50,810 nt of DNA from Pseudohongiella sp. (GCA_013204155.1 JABMOK010000017.1:1-50810); one strand, 5' to 3'; positions 8,218-18,347 are shown, counted from the stretch's first letter. The notes: a model not told the origin generated them from the letters alone. A program made the numbers and translations.

Positions 8218-8751
8218 CTAGAAATCACATTCCGCTGCATCCAGCTGTACGCGAATCTCATTACCTTCTTCGTCGATGTTGACTTCAAAGCAATTGCCCT
8301 CAAGATCGCGAAGCAAGCGGCGGCCGCCTGCAGCGGCAGTAGGATTGCTATTAGCTGATTCATTCAGATAAATAACTTCACGGGCGGGGGCTGCTCGATA
8401 CACTACCCTGCCACGACTCGTGTCGTAAGCTCTGTCGTAACCCCAGGGATAGCTGAGTATTGAGCCGAGCACCAGGCCGCCAACAAAGTCTGCGGAATCA
8501 TGCCGCCGGTATCGACTATAGCGATTGCCGTAGGAGAAGCTGAAATAGTTATCGCCGCGTCGATTACTACTGCCGTAGTGGTAGGGATTGTATCGATTGT
8601 ATCGATTGGAAGAGTAGCCGTGATTAGAGTGACTGGCATAATTGGAACTGCCAAAACTGCGCCGATTACGACGATCGTCAGCCGATGCGGCTTGGCTGAG
8701 TACCATTACGGCAATGACAGAAACACTTAGCAGAACTCTTTTCATCATCAT
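8218..8751 (-). CDS. Secreted Tyr/Asn/Arg/Ser-rich protein of unknown function
   Basis: Not recognised as a named family. It is 177 aa with a clear signal peptide (VLLSVSVIAVMVLSQAASA). A low-complexity stretch of about 60 residues follows, rich in Arg, Asn, Tyr, Ser and His (for example NRYNRYNPYHYG). After it come a short hydrophobic Gly-rich segment (DFVGGLVLGSILS) and a C-terminal domain with two cysteines (GNCFEVN, AAECDF) that could form a disulfide. An in-frame GTG at 8760 exists, but AAAGG spaced eight bases before the ATG at 8751 favours the latter. It is probably periplasmic or surface-associated. The neighbouring M48 lipoprotease suggests an envelope role, but this is inference. 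Confidence 0.75.
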   Translation of the reverse strand: MMMKRVLLSVSVIAVMVLSQAASADDRRNRRSFGSSNYASHSNHGYSSNRYNRYNPYHYGSSNRRGDNYFSFSYGNRYSRYRRHDSADFVGGLVLGSILSYPWGYDRAYDTSRGRVVYRAAPAREVIYLNESANSNPTAAAGGRRLLRDLEGNCFEVNIDEEGNEIRVQLDAAECDF

Positions 8752-8898
8752 AATACTCACCTTTCTGATTACACCACCACATCCACTTAAGGATTTAGCG
8801 CGTAGATAACGAACCTTCGAGTGTAATCCTACATGAACTCAATGAACACCAGCTGAACAAATAAGTAGCTATCGAAACCATGGCTTTGCAGTGCGGAT

Positions 8899-9831
8899 TC
8901 AGTGTTTCCAGTTTTGCACAGAAGTGACAATGATTTCATGCAGGGCTTTGGTGGCGGGACCTGCAGCGTGTCTATCTGCCAGCATGAGATACAGCGGAAT
9001 CACCCGCTCAATGTTTTGCCGCAAGGGAATTTGCACCAGTTCGCCGGCGGCAAGCTCCCGTTCGATCCAGTTCCGTGGCAGGAAGCCGAAGGCCAAGCCT
9101 GATTTAATCAAGGCGATGCTGCTGGAGAAATGGCTCACAGTCCAGCGTTGCTCAGCTTGCAGCCAACCGGCATCCTGCTCGCGGCGGGCGCCGGTGTCCC
9201 GCAACACTACTTGGCGATGCGCGCGAAGTTCGAGCTCAGAGACATCGGGGCCGTGAACCGACCCGACCTTAGGGCTCTTCCCTGCGCTGTGCGTAAGCAG
9301 AGGATGCCCGGGCGCCACTACCGGCAGCATGCTAATCTGCATGAGTGGCGTACCACTAAAACCTGTCGGTAGCACTGGGCCCAACACAAGATCTGCTTTT
9401 GCTTCTAGCAAAGCCTCACTAGTACCGGAAAGGCTAGTCTCCAATACCCGGATTCTGGTGTGGGGAAATTGCTGCGAGAATTGTTCAAAGGCGCAGATTA
9501 ACGATTCAATATTCAATAACACATCGAGCGCAACGACTACTTCTGCCTCGAATCCCATTGCCAGCGATGCAGCCACCGCTTCGGCATCTCTGGACTGGCG
9601 CAACAATTGCTCGGCATAGCGATACAGAATCTGCCCTGCCTCGGTCATCACAGCCTTGCGCCCGTTCAGGGCCAGCACCGGTTGCGGCAATTGTTGGTTG
9701 AGTCGATTGATGGCATAACTTATTGAAGACTGGCTTTTATTCAGTGCTTCGGCCGCCATAGCATAAGAGCCGCTATCCACCACGGTTTTGAATGCCAACC
9801 ATTGATCCAGCGATATACGGGGTGGTTTCAT
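8899..9831 (-). CDS. LysR-family transcriptional regulator
   Basis: Protein of 310 aa with an N-terminal winged helix-turn-helix (residues 5-65; AAEALNKSQSSISYAINRLN is the recognition region) and a C-terminal periplasmic-binding-like effector domain. It diverges from azoR-pirin, an arrangement seen for regulators that induce quinone or electrophile detoxification, so it probably controls that pair. The AT-rich space between it and azoR contains the palindrome at 9885-9903. The effector is unknown. Confidence 0.88.
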   Translation of the reverse strand: MKPPRISLDQWLAFKTVVDSGSYAMAAEALNKSQSSISYAINRLNQQLPQPVLALNGRKAVMTEAGQILYRYAEQLLRQSRDAEAVAASLAMGFEAEVVVALDVLLNIESLICAFEQFSQQFPHTRIRVLETSLSGTSEALLEAKADLVLGPVLPTGFSGTPLMQISMLPVVAPGHPLLTHSAGKSPKVGSVHGPDVSELELRAHRQVVLRDTGARREQDAGWLQAEQRWTVSHFSSSIALIKSGLAFGFLPRNWIERELAAGELVQIPLRQNIERVIPLYLMLADRHAAGPATKALHEIIVTSVQNWKH

Positions 9832-9884
9832 ATAAACATCTAATAATTAAATATATAATAACTAAAAATAGCATCAATACATCG

Positions 9885-9903
9885 AATAATATGCCCTATT
9901 ATT
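9885..9903. promoter_or_regulatory. Candidate LysR operator between the regulator and azoR
   Basis: Perfect inverted repeat AATAATA - TGCCC - TATTATT, centred about 50 bp upstream of the azoR start and about 60 bp upstream of the divergent LysR start. Size and position suit a LysR-type recognition site, but the arms are AT-only in an AT-rich tract and could be coincidental. Confidence 0.45.
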
Positions 9904-9944
9904 ACGCCATTCAAGTCACTATTGGCTTAATAACGAGGTTTACT

Positions 9945-10604
9945 ATGAAACAAGGAAAATTGAGAAAAGTATTACGAGTTAGCAGCGGTCTGTTCCAGGC
10001 TAATAGTGTTAGTTCGTTGTTAATGGATGAATTGCTGGCAGGTATGCAAAAGGCGGCTCAGAATATCGAGCTACGGGAGAGGGATTTCAGAGAGCATCCT
10101 GTGCCACATCTGGATGCGGCTTGGCTGCAGGCGCTGATGAAACCAGCCAGTGAGCGGAGCGAACAGCAGCAGGCCAAAGTTGACTATTCGGATTCACTGA
10201 TCGCTGAATTACAGTCGGCGGACACAATCATCATTGGTCTGCCTATGTACAATTTTTCTGTACCCTCGATGCTGAAAGCCTGGATCGATCATATTGCTCG
10301 AGCAGGAGTCACGTTTAAGTATACAGAGCAAGGTTCGGTTGGTTTGTTGCTTGGCAAAAAAGTTGTGCTTGTAGCGGCAATGGGTGGAGTGCATGAGGAA
10401 GGTGCGAGCGACTTTCTAAGACCCTATATGAAGCAGATAATGTCTTTTGTTGGCCTGGATGATGTTGAATTTGTCACGGCCGATGGATTGAACATGGGGT
10501 CAGAAAGAAGAGAACAAGGTTTAGCGGTCGCCAGAGATCAGATTGAAAAATTGATTGTTAGCTATAGAGATGAATCACAAATAGCCCAGGAGAACGTGGC
10601 ATGA
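9945..10604 (+). CDS. azoR: FMN-dependent NADH:quinone oxidoreductase / azoreductase
   Basis: Flavodoxin-fold enzyme of 219 aa that reduces quinones (and azo dyes in vitro) by two electrons from NAD(P)H. The FMN-binding loop SSGLFQANSVS is near the N-terminus. PMYNFSVPSMLKAWIDHIAR (about residues 100-120) followed by GVTFKYTEQG is the family signature, and AAMGG lies near residue 145. The start at 9945 is preceded by CGAGG; longer in-frame extensions look non-coding and run into the divergent promoter region. Its stop overlaps the pirin start (ATGA), so the two are co-translated. A role in protection from quinone or electrophile stress under the divergent LysR regulator is likely. Confidence 0.9.
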   Translation: MKQGKLRKVLRVSSGLFQANSVSSLLMDELLAGMQKAAQNIELRERDFREHPVPHLDAAWLQALMKPASERSEQQQAKVDYSDSLIAELQSADTIIIGLPMYNFSVPSMLKAWIDHIARAGVTFKYTEQGSVGLLLGKKVVLVAAMGGVHEEGASDFLRPYMKQIMSFVGLDDVEFVTADGLNMGSERREQGLAVARDQIEKLIVSYRDESQIAQENVA

Positions 10605-11494
10605 ATAATTCAAAACCAATTCGAGAAATAGAAGAAGTGTTAGTAGCACGGGCCGCCAGTGATGGTGATGGCGTGCAATTGAAGCGGGTATTCGGCGGAG
10701 GAAATCTAGCGCGTTTCGATCCCTTCCTGATGCTTGACGAATTTGGTTCAGATAAGGCCGGCGACTATATAGGAGGTTTTCCATCTCATCCTCATCGTGG
10801 ATTCGAAACCGTGACCTATATGTTGGAAGGCAATATGGAACACCGTGACCATATGGGCAATATAGGCAATTTGGGAGCGGGTGATGTGCAGTGGATGAAG
10901 GCTGGTTCCGGCGTAATCCACTCGGAAATGCCCATGCAGAAGGAAGGAAGAATGCATGGCTTTCAGTTGTGGTTGAACCTCCCCTCTAGCGAAAAGATGA
11001 CACCAGCCACTTATAAGGATATCAATGCCAGTGACATCCCGACTTATAAGGCGGGCAATGTAAGTATCACCGCCATCGCCGGAGAATTAACCACGAGTGA
11101 CATCAAGCTTAATGGGGCGGTTTCCGGTTTGAGCACCGACCCCGCCTATTTGGATATTGCTTTTGAAAAAGGCGATCAAATCGATATCGATGTGCCAGAT
11201 GCTTACACAGCATTGGTCTATGTGTACCAGGGTAGCGCCTATGTTGGAGAGAATGTGGATGAGAATGTCGGTGAGCATGCGGTGGGGAAAGATTACCTAT
11301 TGTCGAAGGGAAAGCTCGCTCGACTTTCGAAACATGGATTACTACGCATTAAAGCCAGTGCCGATAGCAAGGTATTAGTAATGACAGGCAAGCCGATCGG
11401 GGAAGCCATTGTTCAACAAGGGCCGTTTGTAATGAATACAATTGCAGAAATTCAGTTAGCGATTCGTGAGTACAATGAAGGAACGTTCGTTTAA
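10601..11494 (+). CDS. Pirin-family bicupin protein
   Basis: Cytoplasmic protein of 297 aa. The N-terminal cupin carries the pirin metal motif FPSHPHRGFETVTYMLEG (about residues 60-77) with HxH, then the further ligands in VIHSEMP. Pirins bind Fe and in bacteria act as quercetin dioxygenase-like enzymes or as redox modulators; here the substrate is unknown. It overlaps azoR by four bases, and this pairing is common, pointing to quinone or flavonoid-like aromatics. It ends before the strong hairpin terminator at 11562. Confidence 0.9.
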   Translation: MNNSKPIREIEEVLVARAASDGDGVQLKRVFGGGNLARFDPFLMLDEFGSDKAGDYIGGFPSHPHRGFETVTYMLEGNMEHRDHMGNIGNLGAGDVQWMKAGSGVIHSEMPMQKEGRMHGFQLWLNLPSSEKMTPATYKDINASDIPTYKAGNVSITAIAGELTTSDIKLNGAVSGLSTDPAYLDIAFEKGDQIDIDVPDAYTALVYVYQGSAYVGENVDENVGEHAVGKDYLLSKGKLARLSKHGLLRIKASADSKVLVMTGKPIGEAIVQQGPFVMNTIAEIQLAIREYNEGTFV

Positions 11495-11561
11495 GCGGCG
11501 GCGGATGGGGATGTCTGGCCTGGAATTAAAAACGAATATTGCAGGGAGGGGTATAACGCCC

Positions 11562-11595
11562 AAAGCAGGGGTGCTTGGGAGCACCAGCCTGCTTT
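11562..11595. terminator. Bidirectional terminator between pirin and the cold-shock gene
   Basis: Stem AAAGCAGG-GGTGCT pairs with AGCACC-(AG bulge)-CCTGCTTT around a TGGG loop. The A-run on the left and the GTTTGTT on the right would serve both converging genes, pirin (+) and csp (-). Confidence 0.8.
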
Positions 11596-11634
11596 GTTTG
11601 TTATGTGTTGTTAATCGTACGCTAATTCTTGTAC

Positions 11635-11841
11635 TTAGATCGCAACAACATTATTTGCACATGGACCTTTCTGACCTTGTCCTACTTCGTACTCTACTGC
11701 CTGGCCATCATTAAGAGTTGCATAACCGCCACCACTCTTGATTTCTGAATGATGTACAAATAGGTCTTTTCCACCATCCTCTGGAGTGATGAAACCAAAA
11801 CCTTTGTCCGCGTTGAACCACTTTACTGTACCTTTACTCAT
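11635..11841 (-). CDS. Cold-shock protein, CspA family
   Basis: Single cold-shock domain, 68 aa, binding single-stranded RNA/DNA as an RNA chaperone. RNP1 ([11 protein letters not shown], residues 13-23) and RNP2 (DLFVHHSEI, residues 26-34) are both intact, and the end [10 protein letters not shown] is typical. The start at 11841 gives the canonical [10 protein letters not shown] and has GAGGAT six to nine bases upstream; a longer in-frame version starting at 11877 is unlikely. It diverges from the DeaD-type helicase, a functional match because both act on RNA structure at low temperature. Confidence 0.93.
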   Translation of the reverse strand: MSKGTVKWFNADKGFGFITPEDGGKDLFVHHSEIKSGGGYATLNDGQAVEYEVGQGQKGPCANNVVAI

Positions 11842-12469
11842 GCTATCCTCACTGGATTGATATTCAATTAATTGCAAACTTCTGCGCGAGTATTATAACT
11901 GCCATTACTGTCCCGAAGCGATAAGCAAAGGATTTTCAGTAGATTTGATGCGTAATGCCCTGAATACGTGGCATGTAGCCCTTCTCAAGGGCCGGTATCG
12001 CCGGTATTCGTAAGCTTATTTTTGACTATTTTCGCTTTTTTTGTCGAATGAGGGCCAAATTAGGCAAAAATACCGAGTGTTCCACGTTAAAATCCGCTTA
12101 TCTTAATGGGCCGAAAAACGATCAAATCGGCTGTAAATCGCGCTTTCTTTCCCGAGTACACGCGCGAATTTTTTCGTTTCGGGGTAAACACGGAGACAGC
12201 TCGCGAAACAAGTGAGTCGGGCTTAATTAAGCGCTAAAGCGGGCGCTTATTGAGCGAGATAATTGACCGATTCCTGCAACTATTGCACTCGCAATGATGG
12301 ACTTACGGAGAGATAGCTTCTATCCTTCGCATCCTCAAAATCCCCGGCAGGATTTTAGTTGCGCCTGAATAGCATCAAGACGCTTCGATTTTCCTGGCTT
12401 GCCGATGGCATTCTGCACACTATTTTTAAACAGGCTGTCACTGCGGCGGCAACTTTTTAGGACCATCAA
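11842..12469. promoter_or_regulatory. Long divergent upstream region, csp / deaD
   Basis: 628 bp without a plausible protein gene, separating two RNA-chaperone genes that point outward. Such genes often have long structured 5' leaders that mediate cold control. Visible structure: AAGCGC / GCGCTT around 12228-12251 and a perfect hairpin AAAATCC - CCGGCA - GGATTTT at 12337-12356, the latter about 115 bp upstream of the deaD ATG. Neither is followed by a T-run. AGGA at 12460 is the deaD ribosome binding site. Confidence 0.5.
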
Positions 12470-14389
12470 ATGACTACCGATACGGTAACCGCTTTCGATC
12501 AATTGGGGCTTTCAGCGCCTATTATGAAAGTATTGGACGATGTTGGATATGAAACGCCATCACCGATACAGGCAGAAACCATTCCTCTGTTACTAGAGGG
12601 ACGAGATGTAGTGGGACAAGCCCAAACCGGCACCGGTAAGACGGCGGCCTTTGCCCTGCCTATTCTCTCAAAACTCGATCTAAAGCAGCAAGAGCCTCAG
12701 GTAATGGTGTTGGCTCCCACTCGAGAACTGGCAATCCAGGTGGCTGAAGCCTTTCAAAAATATGCAACGCACCTAAAGGGTTTTCATGTGCTTCCGGTCT
12801 ATGGTGGCCAGGATTACAGCGGTCAAATTCGGGCATTGAAGCGTGGTGTGCATGTAGTGGTAGGCACCCCTGGTCGGGTGATGGACCATATGCGCAAGGG
12901 TACGCTAAAGCTGAATAAACTCAGCACCCTGGTGCTGGATGAAGCCGATGAAATGTTACGCATGGGATTTATCGATGACGTAGAGTGGATTCTGGAACAA
13001 ACCCCCAAACAACGACAAATCGCTTTGTTTTCCGCCACCATGCCTCATCAGATTAGGCGCATCGCGAATCAGCATCTAAACAATCCTGCAGAGATTACTA
13101 TTAAGGTCACAACGGCTTCAGCAGATCTGATTCGCCAACGTTTCTGGCCAGTCAGCGGGATGCATAAGCTGGATGCACTTACTCGCATTCTTGAAGCGGA
13201 AACCTTCGATGGCATGATCATCTTCGTGCGCACCAAAATAGTGACAGTGGAGTTAGCCGAGAAGCTAGCCGCCAGAGGCTTCGCGGCGGCTGCACTGAAC
13301 GGTGATATTCCACAGCAGCAACGGGAACGCACCATAGAACAATTGAAGAAGGGCAAGCTGGATATCCTGGTTGCCACCGACGTAGCCGCTCGAGGTCTCG
13401 ATGTAGATCGCGTAAGTCATGTCGTAAATTATGATATTCCCTACGACACCGAAGCCTATATTCACCGAATTGGGCGCACCGGCAGAGCCGGGCGTCAGGG
13501 TGATGCCATACTATTCGTAGCGCCACGGGAAAGACGCATGTTAGGCGCCATAGAAAAGGCGACGAACAAGAAAATTGAAATGATGGAGTTGCCTTCCACT
13601 GAATTGATCAATGACAAACGGATTCAACAATTCAAGCAGGCGATCTCGGACACTTTGGCAAATGAAGATTTAAGATTGTTTGCGAGCTTGATCGAACAGT
13701 ATCAGCAGGATCACAATGTGCCGGCGATAGAAATAGCCTCCGCACTTGCGCGTCTGGTGCAGGGAGATACGCCCTTACTGTTACAGAAAAAATCGACCCC
13801 AAAGGCGGATAAAAGCTGGAGCCAGGAGAGTCGTGATGATGGTCGACGTGAAGAGCGCAAACCTCGCCGCGAGAGAGCCGGGGAAAGAGACGGTGGCGGC
13901 GAGCGAGGCAGGGATAAAGACAAAGATCGAATCCGCTCGCCTCGCAGAGAAGGACCTCCCGAAAAAGGCATGGAGCGTTATCGAATTGAGGTAGGTCATA
14001 AGCACGAGGTAATGCCCGGCAATATTGTCGGCGCAATAGCGAATGAAGCAGGCATCGATAGCAAACACATCGGTCGCATCAGTATTTATGATGACCATAG
14101 TACTATCGATCTACCTGGTGACATGCCAGAGGAAATCTTTAACGGACTGAAGAAAGTTTGGGTGTCAGGCCAGGCCTTGAAAATTTCACGTACGGCCAAG
14201 GAGGAGAATTCCACTAAATCTGATCGTCCTGCCATAAACAAACCTGAGGCCGATACTCCGAGCAAGAGAAAGCCGAAATCAAAAATCAAACCCAATGCCA
14301 AGGCAAAGGCCAGACTTAAAGAAGCGGCCAACGATAAAAAGAATGCCAAGAAAGGCATTAAGAAAGTGCGTAAGAAAAGCCCGGAGTAG
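12470..14389 (+). CDS. deaD: DEAD-box ATP-dependent RNA helicase (DeaD/CsdA)
   Basis: Protein of 639 aa that unwinds RNA in ribosome assembly and mRNA decay, especially in the cold. The Q motif with SPIQAETIP is at 31-39, motif I AQTGTGKT at 51-58, Ia PTRELA at 83-88, TPGR near 133, DEAD at 157-160, SAT near 189 and motif VI HRIGRTGRAG near 330. An acidic/basic linker rich in Arg, Glu and Gly (about 450-500) leads to a DbpA-type RRM (about 500-575: VGHKHEVMPGNIVGAIANEA) and a Lys-rich tail. Length and the DbpA-like domain identify DeaD rather than RhlB, RhlE or SrmB. It is divergent from a cold-shock protein gene. Confidence 0.93.
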   Translation: MTTDTVTAFDQLGLSAPIMKVLDDVGYETPSPIQAETIPLLLEGRDVVGQAQTGTGKTAAFALPILSKLDLKQQEPQVMVLAPTRELAIQVAEAFQKYATHLKGFHVLPVYGGQDYSGQIRALKRGVHVVVGTPGRVMDHMRKGTLKLNKLSTLVLDEADEMLRMGFIDDVEWILEQTPKQRQIALFSATMPHQIRRIANQHLNNPAEITIKVTTASADLIRQRFWPVSGMHKLDALTRILEAETFDGMIIFVRTKIVTVELAEKLAARGFAAAALNGDIPQQQRERTIEQLKKGKLDILVATDVAARGLDVDRVSHVVNYDIPYDTEAYIHRIGRTGRAGRQGDAILFVAPRERRMLGAIEKATNKKIEMMELPSTELINDKRIQQFKQAISDTLANEDLRLFASLIEQYQQDHNVPAIEIASALARLVQGDTPLLLQKKSTPKADKSWSQESRDDGRREERKPRRERAGERDGGGERGRDKDKDRIRSPRREGPPEKGMERYRIEVGHKHEVMPGNIVGAIANEAGIDSKHIGRISIYDDHSTIDLPGDMPEEIFNGLKKVWVSGQALKISRTAKEENSTKSDRPAINKPEADTPSKRKPKSKIKPNAKAKARLKEAANDKKNAKKGIKKVRKKSPE

Positions 14390-14676
14390 ATGCGACATAG
14401 AGCATGCAGTCAATGCCAGGCGCGGGGGCTCAGGCAAAGGAGCAGTGATTGTCGCTGAATTGGCTATTGTTGGGTTCCGTTGCTAGCTCCTTGCGCAAGC
14501 TCTCGTCCAGGCAGGTATTTGCTCAGAACTGCCCAATTCGAGCCCAAATAGGATAAATTTGACTCGACTGTGCCGCTACAAATCCCTATAGTTCGCACCC
14601 TTGAATTAATCCGAGTTTAAACACGATTCCAGAATTCGGCTAATCCACAGAAAATACACCAACCAGGACTAATCCA

Positions 14677-16287
14677 TTGATCTCTACCGCCAATATCACT
14701 ATGCAGTTCGCTGCCAAGCCTTTGTTTGAAAATATCTCTGTCAAGTTTGGGGATGGAAATCGTTATGGCTTGATCGGAGCTAATGGCTGTGGAAAGTCTA
14801 CTTTCATGAAAATACTGGATGGCAGTTTGCAGCCTTCATCGGGCAATGTATCAATTTCTCCTAATGAACGTGTTGGCAAGCTCAGTCAGGACCAGTTCGC
14901 CTTCGAAACCCATACCGCGATCGATACGGTAATCATGGGGCATCATGAACTATGGCAGATTAAGCAAGAGCGTGATCGCATCTATGGTCTGGCGGAAATG
15001 ACCGAAGAAGAGGGCATGAAAGTGGCGGATCTGGAAATTCAATTCGCCGAATTAGATGGCTACACCGCCGAAAGTCGTGCCGGTGAATTACTAATGGGTG
15101 CTGGTATTGCTAAAGAATTACATTTTGGCCCCATGAGCGAGATTGCGCCAGGTTGGAAACTGCGCGTCTTGCTTGCACAGGCCCTGTTTTCTGACCCGGA
15201 TATTTTACTCTTAGACGAGCCGACCAACAATCTGGACATCAATGCCATTCGTTGGTTGGAAGGCGTATTAAGCCAACGTAAATCAACCATGGTAATTGTT
15301 TCTCACGATCGACATTTTCTTAACTCGGTGTGCACCCATATGGCGGATATAGATTATGGCGAGCTGCGCTTGTATCCCGGAAACTACGATGATTTTATGA
15401 TCGCGTCTACTCAGGCACGAGAGAGACTGCATTCGATAAATGCGAAGAAGTCGGCGCAAATTTCCGATCTTCAACAATTCGTTAGTCGTTTTTCCGCGAA
15501 TGCCTCAAAAGCAAAGCAGGCAACCTCGCGAGCAAAGCAATTAGAAAAAATAAAACTGGAGGACATTAAGCCTTCCAGTCGGGTTAGTCCCTATATCCGT
15601 TTTAGTCAAGACAAGAAGCTGCATCGTCAGGCGCTAATTCTTGAAAATTTGGGCCATGGCTACGGCGATGAAACGCTGTTCACCAAGGGCAATATGATAT
15701 TGGCTGCAGGCACTCGTCTGGCCGTAATCGGCGAGAATGGCTCGGGGAAAACCACTTTCCTGCGTTGCCTGATAGACGAGCTAAAGGCGAGTGCGGGGAA
15801 AATTCAATGGGCCGAGAATGCGCTTTTAGGCTATTGCCCGCAAGACAGCACCGCCGACTTCAATTGCGAATTGAATCTTTTTGATTGGATGAGCCAATGG
15901 CGTAAACCTGCTCATGGTGATCAGATCGTGCGAGCCACGCTGGGGCGTCTTCTTTTCTCGTCTGATGATTTTGAGAAGAAAGTAAAAGTTTGTTCCGGTG
16001 GTGAAAAAAATCGTTTGTTGTTCGGCAAGTTGATGATGATGGATCCTAACGTCTTACTTATGGATGAGCCGACTAATCACATGGACATGGAAGCTATCGA
16101 GGCGTTGAACCTGGCGTTAGAGAATTACGATGGAACATTAATTTTCGTCAGCCATGACCGCGAGTTTGTTTCATCGTTGGCTACTCGGGTCATCGAAATA
16201 AAGGGTCAGAGTCTGGTTGATTTTCAGGGTAGCTATGAAGAGTATCTGGCGAGTCAGTTGGAACAAGAAAAGGTCGCCAGCCGTTGA
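14677..16287 (+). CDS. ybiT: ABC-F ATPase YbiT
   Basis: Soluble ABC-F protein of 536 aa with two nucleotide-binding domains and no membrane segments. Members of this class act at the ribosome E/P-site on stalled or starting translation. The first Walker A is GANGCGKST (34-42), with [13 protein letters not shown] as Walker B. The linker contains [21 protein letters not shown], a YbiT hallmark. The second Walker A is GENGSGKTT, with the signature CSGGEKNR. Near-colinear resemblance to E. coli YbiT (for example QERDRIYGL and [13 protein letters not shown]) makes the assignment secure. The start is TTG with CCAGGA upstream. Confidence 0.93.
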   Translation: MISTANITMQFAAKPLFENISVKFGDGNRYGLIGANGCGKSTFMKILDGSLQPSSGNVSISPNERVGKLSQDQFAFETHTAIDTVIMGHHELWQIKQERDRIYGLAEMTEEEGMKVADLEIQFAELDGYTAESRAGELLMGAGIAKELHFGPMSEIAPGWKLRVLLAQALFSDPDILLLDEPTNNLDINAIRWLEGVLSQRKSTMVIVSHDRHFLNSVCTHMADIDYGELRLYPGNYDDFMIASTQARERLHSINAKKSAQISDLQQFVSRFSANASKAKQATSRAKQLEKIKLEDIKPSSRVSPYIRFSQDKKLHRQALILENLGHGYGDETLFTKGNMILAAGTRLAVIGENGSGKTTFLRCLIDELKASAGKIQWAENALLGYCPQDSTADFNCELNLFDWMSQWRKPAHGDQIVRATLGRLLFSSDDFEKKVKVCSGGEKNRLLFGKLMMMDPNVLLMDEPTNHMDMEAIEALNLALENYDGTLIFVSHDREFVSSLATRVIEIKGQSLVDFQGSYEEYLASQLEQEKVASR

Positions 16288-16455
16288 TTCTGAAGATTTT
16301 GGATAGGCGTGGCGGTGATTCCGTGCTTGTCCGGGTTACAGTTTGATCGGCTTGAGCCTTGCTGTCGGCTAGGCCATGGATAGTTCGAACCGCTAAAAAA
16401 CCGCCTCATTCATTCGCCTACTTGTTTTTGTGGCATTTACTGTTACATTGCGACC

Positions 16456-18237
16456 ATGCAAAAATCCAGTTCAGCACTACTAGGCAATGCCGCTACATTC
16501 CTTAAGCCCTATAAAAAGCAGATTTTGATAGCTGCCGTGGCTCTGGTGTTCACCGCCGGCCTCACTCTGGGCCTGGTTCAATACGTTCGGGTAATTGTCG
16601 ATAAAGGTTTTGTTGAGGGTTCGACCGAATCCTTGAATATGGCCATTCTGGGCTTTCTGGTGGTGGCTGCATTGCAGGCTATAGGCACCTTCGCGCGATT
16701 CTACTGGGTCTCCTGGCTGGGAGAACGGGTGACCGCAGACATTAGAAAGGCGGTGTATGCCCACATCATCGAACTGCACCCGGGTTATTTTGAAGACAAT
16801 CTAAGCGGTGAAATTCAATCTCGTATCACTACGGATACGACACTAATCCAGTCTGTTATTGGTTCGTCTGCATCTATTGCCCTGCGAAATCTACTGATGA
16901 TGGTGGGCGGAACAGTGTTTTTGTTTGTTACCAATCCAAAATTAACCAGCGTGGTGATGATCTGCATTCCACTGGTGATCGGTCCGATATTGTATTTCGG
17001 TCGCAAAGTAAGACGCCTGTCCAGAAGTAGTCAGGATGAAATCGCAAATGTTGGAGCCTATGTGGGTGAGAGCATTCAGCAGATCAAGACGGTGCAGGCC
17101 TACAACCATCAACGCTATGATGATCAACAGTTTTCAAATCATGTAGAGACGGCGTTCAAGGTAGCACTCAGTAGAATCAAGATGCGTTCCTTTCTTATTA
17201 CCATTGTTACGACGCTGGTGTTTGGCGCGCTAGCAATAATGATTTGGGTCGGTGGCCAGGATGTCATCAACGGCAGCATGTCCGCCGGTGAGTTAACAGC
17301 ATTCGTGGCCTATGCGGTAATAGTCGCCGCCGCTGTTGGCGCCATCAGTCAGGTGATCAGTGAATTGCAAAGAGCCGCCGGTGCCATGGAACGCTTGATG
17401 GAATTGCTGGAAGCCACAAATGAAATTACGGCACCGGAGAAGCCTCGGCAGTTGGACGGAAAATTCGAAGGTCTGTTACAGGTGTCCGCATTGAAGTTCT
17501 GCTATCCCTCGAGACCGGATACGCCAGCACTCGATAATGTGACGCTAACAATCAAGCCTGGAGAGAGTGTCGCTCTGGTGGGCCCATCAGGAGCGGGAAA
17601 GTCGACCTTATTCGATATGGTGCTACGCTTTTATGATCCGCAAGTGGGTAGCCTGAGTCTCGATGGAATAGACATAAGAGAATTGGATCCGCAAGAATTA
17701 CGCAGTCACATCGCCATCGTGTCGCAACAGCCGACGATGTTTACCGGCAACGTCTGGGAAAATATTCGTTATGGAAGACCCGAGGCCAGCGACGAAGAAG
17801 TACGCGCCGCCGCCGAGGCCGCGTATGCCAGTGAGTTTATCGACAAACTACCCCAGGGCTATGACAGCTATTTGGGCGAATCGGGAATTCGCTTATCCGG
17901 TGGTCAGAAACAGCGCATCGCAATTGCCCGCGCCATACTGAAAGATCCTGAAATACTCCTGCTCGATGAAGCCACCAGCGCACTGGATGCAGAGAGCGAG
18001 CGCAAGGTACAGCTGGCCCTGGAGAAATTGATGGCGAATAGAACTTCTCTGGTCATCGCACATCGCCTGGCGACGGTAATGAACGTCGATCGAATCGCCG
18101 TGCTCGATGCCGGACAACTCATTGCACAAGGTTCCCATCAGCAATTGCTGCAAGAATGTGCGTTGTACGCAAAACTGGCAAGTCTGCAATTTGCCGAGCC
18201 GAGGGCCGCGGAAACGGCGCTTGAATCAAGCAAGTAG
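16456..18237 (+). CDS. ABC exporter half-transporter (fused membrane and ATPase domains)
   Basis: Protein of 593 aa. Residues 1-320 form a six-helix exporter membrane domain (type IV fold). Residues 340-580 form the ATPase with Walker A GPSGAGKST, Q-loop VSQQPTMF, signature LSGGQKQRIAIARAI, Walker B ILLLDEATSALD and the switch His in VIAHRLATV. It would work as a homodimer, exporting a lipid, drug or peptide. The coupling-helix region VGAYVGESIQQIKTVQAYNHQ is typical of MsbA/LmrA-like half transporters in proteobacteria. No partner gene is adjacent, so the substrate cannot be assigned. It is not MsbA by context because no lpxK follows. Confidence 0.9.
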   Translation: MQKSSSALLGNAATFLKPYKKQILIAAVALVFTAGLTLGLVQYVRVIVDKGFVEGSTESLNMAILGFLVVAALQAIGTFARFYWVSWLGERVTADIRKAVYAHIIELHPGYFEDNLSGEIQSRITTDTTLIQSVIGSSASIALRNLLMMVGGTVFLFVTNPKLTSVVMICIPLVIGPILYFGRKVRRLSRSSQDEIANVGAYVGESIQQIKTVQAYNHQRYDDQQFSNHVETAFKVALSRIKMRSFLITIVTTLVFGALAIMIWVGGQDVINGSMSAGELTAFVAYAVIVAAAVGAISQVISELQRAAGAMERLMELLEATNEITAPEKPRQLDGKFEGLLQVSALKFCYPSRPDTPALDNVTLTIKPGESVALVGPSGAGKSTLFDMVLRFYDPQVGSLSLDGIDIRELDPQELRSHIAIVSQQPTMFTGNVWENIRYGRPEASDEEVRAAAEAAYASEFIDKLPQGYDSYLGESGIRLSGGQKQRIAIARAILKDPEILLLDEATSALDAESERKVQLALEKLMANRTSLVIAHRLATVMNVDRIAVLDAGQLIAQGSHQQLLQECALYAKLASLQFAEPRAAETALESSK

Positions 18238-18347
18238 ATCGGCGGCTTGGAAGGGTTCCTCGCCAAGTTCAGTAAACAAATCCCGCGTCGGTTAGCAAAC
18301 TCTGAAGACCTGAAGTGGGAAACTACAGATAAGTTAGTAGAACCGCG

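Noticed and set aside
13632-14036. Minus-strand frames within the DeaD gene
   Set aside because: Arg/Ser/Leu-rich shadow frames opposite the linker and RRM of the helicase; no independent support.
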